Positions 7,061-13,248 of a stretch of 13,248 nt of DNA are shown piece by piece. Origin of the DNA: Crocinitomicaceae bacterium. Its GTDB lineage: Bacteria > Bacteroidota > Bacteroidia > Flavobacteriales_D > Crocinitomicaceae. Every line of letters begins with the position of its first letter. Position 1 is the first letter of the stretch. The notes under the pieces are model-generated. The model saw nothing but the letters and a program-made list of their open reading frames with translations. It was not told the DNA's origin and ran no database searches. A program made the position numbers and the translations under genes. Location: positions 1,451 through 14,698 of the forward strand of contig WTIB01000221.1 of the NCBI GenBank assembly GCA_011522905.1, written 5' to 3'.

Positions 7061-8100
7061 ATGATGCTGTTTTTGGGAACGATACCTCCTTGGTAATGGT
7101 AGGCAATTCTCAAGATGTTTCAAGTGGGAATAGATCTATTTATATCGTGCGATCTGATGTTGATGGAAATGAATTGTGGTCTCAGCAATTGTCTTCGTTT
7201 GCAAATTCCAGTGCGTCATCAATAACAAACGTGCAGGACAGCTTATTCGTTGTAGGTGGAAGTTTTTATTCAACGGACTCACTCATCCAAAAGGGTTTTT
7301 TAATGAAAATAAATTTGAATGGAGATGTTTTATGGCAAAAGACTGTAGGGAATCTGTCTGGTGCATATTCTGTTGAAGATGTTTCTTTAGGGATAGATAA
7401 GGTTTATGTTACTGGATCTCGAAAATTAAATGAAAATGACCATGATAAGTATTCAGCAATATTCGATTTTGATGGTAATGCAATTATAGAGAAGACAGAG
7501 GTCGATGGAGCCGAAATTCGAGACCATATCGGAGATGAAATATGTTTTGTGAGTAATGTGAATATGCCAATCTGTGGTGATCGACAAATCAATCAATTTA
7601 CATTTCAGGATGATTTTGATGTTTATTTGGCCTATTACACACCAAATAGCCTGATATGGATGAATAATTTCTCAACAATAAATAATTCGGGTTTAGATCA
7701 AACAGGACAAATTTTGGAAACAAGTGATGGGGGCTTCATAGCTGTTGGTCAAACAACCTTTCCGATGAGCGGTGGGAGTAATATATTTATATTTAAATCT
7801 TCACCAGATGGTAGCTTTCCTGTAACGGCAGATTATTTTATTATCGATACATTGGTGGGTATGACTGAAAATACAGAGACAAAACTTCATGTTTATCCAA
7901 ATCCATCAAAGGGACTATTTCATATAAACTCTGATAGTTCGGATGAAAAAAAGGTGCGTATTTATGATACATTCGGTAAACTTATATTTGAGTCCTCGAT
8001 GTTCCAAAATCAGGATATAGATCTTACTCCTTATCAAGATGGAGTTTACCTTTTGAGAATCGAACAAAAGATTTTCAAACTGCTGAAGTTTTCCGATTAG
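6958..8100 (+). CDS. T9SS-secreted repeat protein, C-terminal part with sorting domain (frameshifted)
   Basis: Continuation of the same gene in the -1 frame; the first start-like codon is TTG at 6958, but the homologous reading really resumes at 6946. Restoring one base gives a 484-residue protein: signal peptide, seven repeats, and a C-terminal domain. Each repeat ends in a D-x-x-G-x-x-x-W-like motif, with the Trp or its equivalent at about restored residues 73, 125, 178, 230, 281, 338 and 392, a period of 51-57. Seven such units suggest a seven-bladed beta-propeller. Restored residues 414-484 are a type A T9SS sorting domain: VYPNPSKGLFHI, then VRIYDTFGKLIFES, then DGVYLLRI...K. Such proteins cross the outer membrane by type IX secretion and are usually anchored or released at the surface. 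Ligand or activity is unknown. Its end overlaps the convergent proline dehydrogenase gene by 26 bp. Confidence 0.8.
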   Translation: MGAGDFDGLVLHTDEFGNEIWQKSFGFTNSWDFLNDAVFGNDTSLVMVGNSQDVSSGNRSIYIVRSDVDGNELWSQQLSSFANSSASSITNVQDSLFVVGGSFYSTDSLIQKGFLMKINLNGDVLWQKTVGNLSGAYSVEDVSLGIDKVYVTGSRKLNENDHDKYSAIFDFDGNAIIEKTEVDGAEIRDHIGDEICFVSNVNMPICGDRQINQFTFQDDFDVYLAYYTPNSLIWMNNFSTINNSGLDQTGQILETSDGGFIAVGQTTFPMSGGSNIFIFKSSPDGSFPVTADYFIIDTLVGMTENTETKLHVYPNPSKGLFHINSDSSDEKKVRIYDTFGKLIFESSMFQNQDIDLTPYQDGVYLLRIEQKIFKLLKFSD

Positions 8101-9262
8101 CTTTTCTTGACCTCAACTCAGCTTTAATCAATCCAAGCTCTCGGCCCGTTTGACCTGCTACCGATGTGTTTTCATCAGCTCTTCTTAGGAGATAAGGCAT
8201 GACCTCTTTAATCGGTCCGAAAGGCACATATTTGGCAACATTAAACTTTTCGTTGGCCAAATTGAATGAAATATGATCACTCATCCCGAGTAATTGTGCA
8301 AAATATATTCGAGAGTCGTCCTTAGTAAGTTTATACTTGTCTAACGCAAGTGCAAGTTTTTGTGAGCTTTTCTCGTTGTGGGTTCCTGCTACAAGTGATA
8401 AATAATTAATATTCTCAAGTATGTAATCGAGAGCCAAATCATAATCACGGTCCGTCGCTTCTTTATTAGGTTGAATAGGAGAGGGGTAGTTCATTTCCAA
8501 AGCTCTTTTTCTTTCCTTTTCCATGTATGCTCCCCTAACCAATTTGATTCCATATGTAATATTTGATTCCTTTGCATTTTGAAGGCAGTCGTTCAAAAAT
8601 TCAAGGCGGTCGTGCCTATACATTTGAACGGTATTGTATACAATACATTTCTCTTTATTATACAACTGCATCATCTCCAAGGCCCAATTATCAATAATAT
8701 CTTGTACCCATGTTTCTTCTGCATCTATAAAAACCGGGACATTACATTTTTTGGCACGTTCACAAATTTTGTTGATGCGCTCCTTAACCTTATCCAATTC
8801 AACTTGCTCATCAGGTGTTAGAGATTCGTTATTTGAAGAGGCTTTTTCAAGTAAAGAGAATTTACTGATACCTGTAATTTTGAAAACGGCAAATGGTATG
8901 TCCTTACCGATTGCTGCTTTATCAATAGTTTGAATGATTATTTCCGTAGTTTGGTCAAAGTCATCTTCTTCAATCTTTCCTTCAACAGAATAATCCAATA
9001 TCGTTCCAATATTGAATTTAGAAAGTGTTTTAATTGTTGGCGTACATTCATCGATTGTTTCCCCTCCGCAGAATTGTTTGAAGATGGTTTTTTTTACAAT
9101 AAAATTGACTGGAATTCTAAGCTTTAATGCGATAATCATAACGAACTTACCGAGCTTAACAATTAAGGGAGAGCCTATTATACGAAACAGCCAATAAGCC
9201 CTTTTCAAATCATTATTTGATTTGACCTTGAATGCTACGTTAGTATCGTTGAAATTTAACAC
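8075..9262 (-). CDS. Proline dehydrogenase
   Basis: Oxidises L-proline to 1-pyrroline-5-carboxylate with FAD, passing electrons to the respiratory chain; first step of proline breakdown to glutamate. At 395 residues it is the monofunctional enzyme, not the PutA fusion; no P5C dehydrogenase lies in the window. The TIM-barrel motifs are present: FIDAEETWVQ (178-187, Asp180 a probable active-site acid), GIKLVRGAYMEKER (238-251), FAQLLGMSDHISFNLA (321-336), and the signature from Tyr345 to Asn365, which includes YVPFGP and the substrate-carboxylate-binding pair Arg360-Arg361 in LLRRADEN. The start is GTG at 9262; no in-frame ATG is seen nearby upstream, and MLNFNDTNVAFKVKSNNDLK fits the family's N-terminus in Bacteroidota. 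It is divergent from aroB and overlaps the T9SS gene tail to tail by 26 bp, so it has no private terminator before that overlap. Confidence 0.94.
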   Translation of the reverse strand: MLNFNDTNVAFKVKSNNDLKRAYWLFRIIGSPLIVKLGKFVMIIALKLRIPVNFIVKKTIFKQFCGGETIDECTPTIKTLSKFNIGTILDYSVEGKIEEDDFDQTTEIIIQTIDKAAIGKDIPFAVFKITGISKFSLLEKASSNNESLTPDEQVELDKVKERINKICERAKKCNVPVFIDAEETWVQDIIDNWALEMMQLYNKEKCIVYNTVQMYRHDRLEFLNDCLQNAKESNITYGIKLVRGAYMEKERKRALEMNYPSPIQPNKEATDRDYDLALDYILENINYLSLVAGTHNEKSSQKLALALDKYKLTKDDSRIYFAQLLGMSDHISFNLANEKFNVAKYVPFGPIKEVMPYLLRRADENTSVAGQTGRELGLIKAELRSRKANRKTSAV

Positions 9263-9290
9263 CGTGTAAAAATAATGCGTTTTTACTTAT

Positions 9291-9323
9291 TATGAAATAC
9301 AGTTCTAATATTGAGTATATTTG
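9291..9323 (+). promoter_or_regulatory. Putative aroB promoter (Bacteroidota type)
   Basis: TATATTTG at 9316-9323 matches the Bacteroidota -7 consensus TAnnTTTG exactly. TATG at 9291-9294, one mismatch from the TTTG -33 element, lies 21 nt upstream, within the usual spacing. Transcription would start about 10-15 nt before the ATG at 9343, giving a short leader. The rest of the 80-bp divergent spacer (9263-9342) must also hold the proline dehydrogenase promoter, for which I see no convincing match. Confidence 0.4.
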
Positions 9324-9342
9324 AGTAATCTTTTTTTATAAA

Positions 9343-10422
9343 ATGACTACCATCTCCAGTCCAAATCAAGACATAGAAATAGGTGATTTAGCAAGGTCAT
9401 CTATGAAAAGTATACTGACTGAATACAAAGACCACGCAATTATTATCATTGTTGATCAAAATACCCATGATTTATGTTTGGAATATTTGATTACAACATT
9501 CCCTGAATTAAAAAAAGCAGAAATTATCTTGCTTCCTGTTGGAGAAGAAAATAAAGTAATGGAGGTATGTATGCAGGTTTGGAATGCTTTTTCTGAATAT
9601 GGTTTTGGCAGAAAAGACCTAGTACTTAATTTAGGTGGAGGAGTTGTGACTGATATGGGTGGATTTTTGGCTTCTGTGTACAAACGAGGTATGGATTTTA
9701 TTCATATTCCCACAACGCTTTTAGGAATGGTTGATGCCTCTATTGGTGGTAAAAATGGTATTGATTTGCCTCCGTTCAAAAATCAATTGGGTACAATAAA
9801 CCCTCCTAAACGTGTTTATGTTGATCTCAGTTTTTTGAATACACTTCCTGAAGGAGAATTTTATAATGGATTTGCCGAAATGCTTAAATATGGCTTAATA
9901 AAGGACAAAGTGTTATTTAACGAGATAAAAGACTTTTCTGATGAAAAAGACTTTCATCGAATTGAGATTATCGAAAAGTGTATTCAAATTAAAGTCAATA
10001 TAGTTGATGGTGATCTAAATGAAAATGGTGAACGTAAATTGTTGAATTTTGGGCATACGGTCGGACACGGTATTGAAGGTTATTTTTTGGATTCCGCAGC
10101 ACCTATTTCTCATGGCCATGCAGTTGCTTTAGGAATGTGTGCGGAAGCCTATATTTCAATGATTAGAGAGGACTTGTCAAAGGATGAATACAAGGAAATC
10201 GAAAATGTTTTAACCCGCGTTTACCCGTTTATTAAATTGAATGATATAGACACCAATGGAATTATTGAGCTTATTCATAACGATAAAAAGAATGAAGCGG
10301 GTAAAATATATACCGTATTGCTTCAAGGAATTGGTTCCTCAACGTATCATAACGAACTCACTGAGAAAGAGCTAGGAGAGGCTCTGCTTCATATTTCCAT
10401 GTTATCGGATATATACAATTAA
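9343..10422 (+). CDS. aroB: 3-dehydroquinate synthase
   Basis: Second step of the shikimate pathway: converts DAHP to 3-dehydroquinate using NAD and a divalent metal (Zn or Co) in the cytoplasm. 359 residues, the normal length. The N-terminal NAD-binding part shows LPVGEENK (64-71), NLGGGVVTDMGGFLASVYKR (96-115) and HIPTTLLGMVDASIGGKNGI (121-140). The C-terminal metal domain shows NGFAEMLKYGLI (175-186), LNFGHTVGHGIEG (234-246) and SHGHAVALGM (256-265). By alignment with the fungal enzyme, Glu179, His238 and His257 are the expected metal ligands and His242 an active-site base. The usual HGEAV motif reads HGHAV here. The gene stands alone, divergent from proline dehydrogenase and convergent with the S46 peptidase, and is followed immediately by a hairpin terminator. 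No other aro genes are in view. Confidence 0.96.
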   Translation: MTTISSPNQDIEIGDLARSSMKSILTEYKDHAIIIIVDQNTHDLCLEYLITTFPELKKAEIILLPVGEENKVMEVCMQVWNAFSEYGFGRKDLVLNLGGGVVTDMGGFLASVYKRGMDFIHIPTTLLGMVDASIGGKNGIDLPPFKNQLGTINPPKRVYVDLSFLNTLPEGEFYNGFAEMLKYGLIKDKVLFNEIKDFSDEKDFHRIEIIEKCIQIKVNIVDGDLNENGERKLLNFGHTVGHGIEGYFLDSAAPISHGHAVALGMCAEAYISMIREDLSKDEYKEIENVLTRVYPFIKLNDIDTNGIIELIHNDKKNEAGKIYTVLLQGIGSSTYHNELTEKELGEALLHISMLSDIYN

Positions 10423-10449
10423 AAAAAAGCCCTGCAATGCAGAGCTTTT
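10421..10449. terminator. Probable bidirectional rho-independent terminator between aroB and the S46 peptidase gene
   Basis: An imperfect inverted repeat: AAAAGC (10425-10430) pairs with GCTTTT (10444-10449), then a C/A mismatch (10431/10443), then CTGC (10432-10435) pairs with GCAG (10439-10442) around an AAT loop. Eight As at 10421-10428 become a strong U-tract for minus-strand transcripts leaving the peptidase gene; the plus-strand U-tract is only four. It lies directly after the aroB stop and 18 bp from the peptidase stop. Confidence 0.7.
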
Positions 10450-10467
10450 AACGAAGGTGTATCGTGA

Positions 10468-12588
10468 TTATTTGATCACTGTCATTTCTTCAACAATATG
10501 CTTTGCACCTGCATATTTATCGATTAAAAATAGAACATATCTAATATCGACATTGATGGTTTTCTGAAGTTTATTGTCAAAAATAACATCTCCAGCCATA
10601 GCCTCAATGTTCCCGTCAAAGGCCAAGCCAATAAGCTCTCCTTTTCCATTCAATACGGGTGACCCTGAATTCCCCCCTGTAATGTCATTGTTGGTTAAGA
10701 AGTTCACAGGCATATATCCATCATCATCAGCATATGGACCAAAATCCTTTGATTCATATAAATCAATCAAACCTTGAGGTAAATCAAATTCATCATCTCC
10801 GGGTTGATACTTTGCTACAGTGCCTTTTAAAGTGGTATAGTAGTTTTCTTTTGCGTCATTTCGTTTGTCTTCTGGAAGAGGGCTTACCTTCCCATAAGTG
10901 AGTCTGAGGGTAGAGTTGGCATCAGGGTAAATAACTGGACTTAGACCAGATTTTCTCATCCCATCTACAAGTAAACGATAGGCTCTGTCAAATTTCTCCT
11001 CTGCCTCTTCGATTTTGCTGTCTGATGAAAAATAATGTGCAATCAATAAATCTGATAGCAGCATAATTGGATCATTTTGCAAAAGCTCTTTGCTAGGGAT
11101 TCGCAAAAATGCCTCCATTCGCTCTTTTGAGGTGAAAATGCTGAGCTCATAGACGTTATCGAGATATTCCTTCAAGGGCATATTCAATGTATTCGAATAA
11201 TAATCTAAGGATTGCGGTAATGCATAATCTGCTTTCTCTGTATATAAGGAAAGCATTTCGCTTAGCATTTCTTTTTCAAGATTGAGATCCGAAGTCATAA
11301 GAAAATCTTTAACAGCACTTTCCGCCTTATCAATCATACTCTCGTCATCGGCATATTTAGATAAAACTCTACCAAGGCCTCTTGAAAGTGTCGCGTATTT
11401 AGAACCTCTAAATACCATTCTCAAGTAATTATCATGGCGCGCCTTGTCGTTTGTTAAGGCATAATAGTCATTGATGTCTTTAATTACGTCAACATAGGCC
11501 TCGTTTTTTTTCTTATTCGCCCATTTGTCAAATTTTTTCTCGTTTTTGGCCTTGGAGGCAGCTGTTTGGAATTTGGTAAGTGCATCAATCATCCCTTGAC
11601 GGTTTTTCCAATAATTTGCAACTCCGGCATATTTTGAGGCATAATTTAACCTGACCGCATCATCTTTGTCCATGTATTTTTCCATTACATCCATGGCTTT
11701 CTTCGAGGCTTTAACCCAAGCAGGATATGCAAATTTTACATTTTGATCAATTCCGCCTGCAGGTAACCAACGATTGGTTCTTCCAGGGTAGCCAAGGATC
11801 ATAGCGAAATCATCTTTTTCAATTCCTTTGATATTAACCGGTAAATGATGTTTAGGCTTTAAAGGTACATTTGAGGTGGAATATTCTGCAGGGTTTCCAT
11901 CTGCATCAGCGTATACCCTAAACATAGAGAAGTCTCCTGTGTGACGTGGCCATTCCCAATTGTCTGTATCGCCACCGAATTTACCAACACTTGCAGGAGG
12001 CGTACCTACCAATCTTACGTCTGTATAATCTTGATAAACAAAGTAGTAATATTCATTTCCTTGAAAAAAGGAACGAACACTCACTACGTATTTTCCACCT
12101 TCACTATTTTCCTCTTGAATTTTTTTGATTTCTTCCTCAATGGTTGTATTTCGTTCTTCCTCTGACATGTCATCGTTGACTTTATCAAGAATTCGTTTCG
12201 AAACGTCATCCATTCGCACAAAAAACCGAACAAATAGACTGTTAGGTTTCATTTCTTCTTGCTTATTTGCAGCCCAGAATCCATTTGTTAAATAATCATT
12301 TTCAGGTGTGGAAAGTTCAGCAATCGCACTGTATCCACAGTGGTGATTAGTTAGAACAAGTCCTTCACTTGAAACAAGCTCTGCAGTACATCCTCCATTG
12401 AATTGAACAATTGCATCCTTTAAGCTGGAATTGTTAATGCTATAGATTTCTTCAGATGTAAGCTGAAGCCCCATTTTTTCCATGTCTCGTTGATTCAATC
12501 GATCTAGAAACATCAGAAACCACATTCCCTCATCAGCATGAACAAACATTCCTACGAAAAGAGACAATGCTACTAAAATATTCTTCAT
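10468..12588 (-). CDS. S46 family dipeptidyl-peptidase, DPP7-like
   Basis: 706 residues, normal length for family S46. These periplasmic serine exopeptidases remove dipeptides from peptide N-termini and let Bacteroidota feed on protein. Residues 1-18 are a signal peptide (cleavage VHA/DEGMW), and the mature N-terminus DEGMWF is a family hallmark. Catalytic elements: TNHHCGY (80-86, His82/His83), RHTGDFSMFRVY with Asp219, and GGNSGSP with Ser641. The S1-pocket residue that is Arg673 in the acid-specific DPP11 of Porphyromonas gingivalis lies 18 residues after its catalytic Ser; the equivalent here is Gly659 in LAFDGN, as in DPP7, so preference for hydrophobic rather than Asp/Glu P1 residues is inferred. 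The 79-bp upstream spacer (12589-12667) is AT-rich with only a weak -7-like TATTTTTA (12626-12619). It ends at a shared terminator facing aroB. Confidence 0.95.
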   Translation of the reverse strand: MKNILVALSLFVGMFVHADEGMWFLMFLDRLNQRDMEKMGLQLTSEEIYSINNSSLKDAIVQFNGGCTAELVSSEGLVLTNHHCGYSAIAELSTPENDYLTNGFWAANKQEEMKPNSLFVRFFVRMDDVSKRILDKVNDDMSEEERNTTIEEEIKKIQEENSEGGKYVVSVRSFFQGNEYYYFVYQDYTDVRLVGTPPASVGKFGGDTDNWEWPRHTGDFSMFRVYADADGNPAEYSTSNVPLKPKHHLPVNIKGIEKDDFAMILGYPGRTNRWLPAGGIDQNVKFAYPAWVKASKKAMDVMEKYMDKDDAVRLNYASKYAGVANYWKNRQGMIDALTKFQTAASKAKNEKKFDKWANKKKNEAYVDVIKDINDYYALTNDKARHDNYLRMVFRGSKYATLSRGLGRVLSKYADDESMIDKAESAVKDFLMTSDLNLEKEMLSEMLSLYTEKADYALPQSLDYYSNTLNMPLKEYLDNVYELSIFTSKERMEAFLRIPSKELLQNDPIMLLSDLLIAHYFSSDSKIEEAEEKFDRAYRLLVDGMRKSGLSPVIYPDANSTLRLTYGKVSPLPEDKRNDAKENYYTTLKGTVAKYQPGDDEFDLPQGLIDLYESKDFGPYADDDGYMPVNFLTNNDITGGNSGSPVLNGKGELIGLAFDGNIEAMAGDVIFDNKLQKTINVDIRYVLFLIDKYAGAKHIVEEMTVIK

Positions 12589-12667
12589 AATTATATTGTT
12601 TTAAAAATTTAAGGTGGCTAAAAATACCGAAAAATTATTACTTTAAAATTGAATCTAAATTTTCAAC

Positions 12668-13078
12668 TTATTTCCAGGTAAATCTGAGTGTTTTTTCACT
12701 TAATTCGATAAGTCTCATTCGCTCATTTTGAAAATTAGGTTCATTATAAAGAATGATAATTTGATTTCTCCGAAACTTCCAAATCCCATCCTTAATAAAG
12801 TATTGTTCTGAAGGTGGCATTTGACAGCCAAACTCAATTTGCTGCTTGAATTTACCATCTTTATAAAATATTAATCCTCTTTTTTTTGGATTTATAGAGT
12901 CAGTTTTAATGTATCTCAATGAAGAAATAACGGAATCTTGCTGATAAATCCATTGGCCTATTATTGTGCTTTCGATATCTGATTTCTTAAACTTAGGTTT
13001 CTGACCTTTAGTTTGACCATGAATACCAAAAGATAAAATCATACAGGATAAAATTGTCACAAAGAATTTCCTAATCAT
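12668..13078 (-). CDS. Small exported protein with lipocalin-like pattern
   Basis: 136 residues from an ATG at 13078. The first 21 residues (MIRKFFVTILSCMILSFGIHG) form a signal peptide followed by a basic stretch, QTKGQKPKFKK. The remaining ~100 residues are mostly short beta strands: IIGQWIYQQDS (39-49), GLIFYKDGKFKQQ (68-80), DGIWKFRRNQIIILY (97-111) and MRLIELSEKTLRFTW (121-135). This G-x-W start, central 'F-y-x-D-G-k-f' turn and alternating strands resemble the small lipocalin-like proteins common in Bacteroidota, but it is short and the match is by pattern only. A Cys at residue 12 (ILSC) could mimic a lipobox, but the hydrophobic core before it is very short. One Cys (85) occurs in the mature part. 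It sits 45 nt after the stop of the next upstream gene on the same strand and 79 nt before the peptidase start. Function unknown. Confidence 0.75.
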   Translation of the reverse strand: MIRKFFVTILSCMILSFGIHGQTKGQKPKFKKSDIESTIIGQWIYQQDSVISSLRYIKTDSINPKKRGLIFYKDGKFKQQIEFGCQMPPSEQYFIKDGIWKFRRNQIIILYNEPNFQNERMRLIELSEKTLRFTWK

Positions 13079-13123
13079 TATGTGTCTTAAAATTAGAAGG
13101 AGTGAATAACATGAATAGCCAAT

Positions 13124-13248
13124 TTAAGTTGTAATTTCTATTTTAAGACATGGTCCCACTTCTGATATTGCCCTGCGGTCTACACAATGCCCCACAAGTG
13201 CAAGTACTTTTTCATCATCTACGAGTACATATTGATTTGCTTTTAGCC
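13124..13248 (-). CDS. 3' end of an unrecognised gene (5' part outside window)
   Basis: Forty in-frame codons run from the window edge (first full codon at 13246) to a TAA at 13126-13124, giving a protein end that includes QYVLVDDEKVLALVGHCVDR (5-24) and ISEVGPCLKIEITT (27-40). The sequence has a strand-like, soluble character with two Cys residues 12 apart. I do not recognise the family. No other frame in this stretch looks better, and the gene order (same strand, 45 nt before the small exported protein) fits a real gene, but the short length limits confidence. Confidence 0.5.
   Translation of the reverse strand, partial: LKANQYVLVDDEKVLALVGHCVDRRAISEVGPCLKIEITT

Noticed and set aside
8579..9197. 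Several plus-strand open frames inside the proline dehydrogenase gene
   Set aside because: They are antisense shadows of a gene with full family motifs and have no recognisable protein features.
11941..12165. Plus-strand open frames inside the S46 peptidase gene
   Set aside because: Hydrophobic, low-complexity shadow frames over a well-conserved coding region.
13041..13078. Lipobox (ILSC, Cys12) in the small exported protein
   Set aside because: The hydrophobic stretch before Cys12 is too short and continues past it; ordinary signal peptidase I cleavage near residue 21 fits better.

Overview
The window reads as chromosome of a low-GC member of the Bacteroidota, most likely a marine Flavobacteriales/Cytophagales-type bacterium. 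The evidence is a type IX secretion (T9SS) C-terminal sorting domain, an S46 dipeptidyl-peptidase (a family typical of this phylum), a lipoprotein with a 'LSC' lipobox, a -7 box of the form TAnnTTTG, and uniformly AT-rich coding sequence. I see no rRNA, tRNA, CRISPR array, insertion sequence or phage gene. Coding density is very high and no gene-free stretch exceeds 90 bases.

Layout, left to right. (1) The 3' end of a histidine ammonia-lyase gene (hutH), closely followed by a small four-helix membrane protein. (2) Convergent to these, with one base between, an FAD-dependent GlcD-type 2-hydroxyacid oxidase/dehydrogenase. (3) Divergent from that, four genes on the + strand with overlapping ends: a PcaF/PaaJ-like thiolase, a large lipoprotein, an outer-membrane beta-barrel, and a T9SS-secreted protein built of seven ~52-residue repeats (probable seven-bladed beta-propeller). 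The last gene carries a one-base frameshift near 6946. (4) A minus-strand proline dehydrogenase whose 3' end overlaps the T9SS gene by 26 bp. (5) Divergent aroB (3-dehydroquinate synthase), closed by a probable bidirectional terminator. (6) On the minus strand, an S46 dipeptidyl-peptidase of DPP7 type, a small exported protein with a lipocalin-like pattern, and the 3' end of an unrecognised gene cut by the window edge.

How the genes fit together: DPP7 (periplasmic dipeptide release), proline dehydrogenase, histidine ammonia-lyase, the GlcD-type oxidase and the thiolase suit an organism that feeds on peptides and amino acids, with aroB as housekeeping biosynthesis. This theme is an inference; they are not one operon. 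The only candidate for an undescribed system is the coupled lipoprotein / beta-barrel / T9SS-propeller trio at 3829-8100. I can describe its parts but cannot assign it a function.
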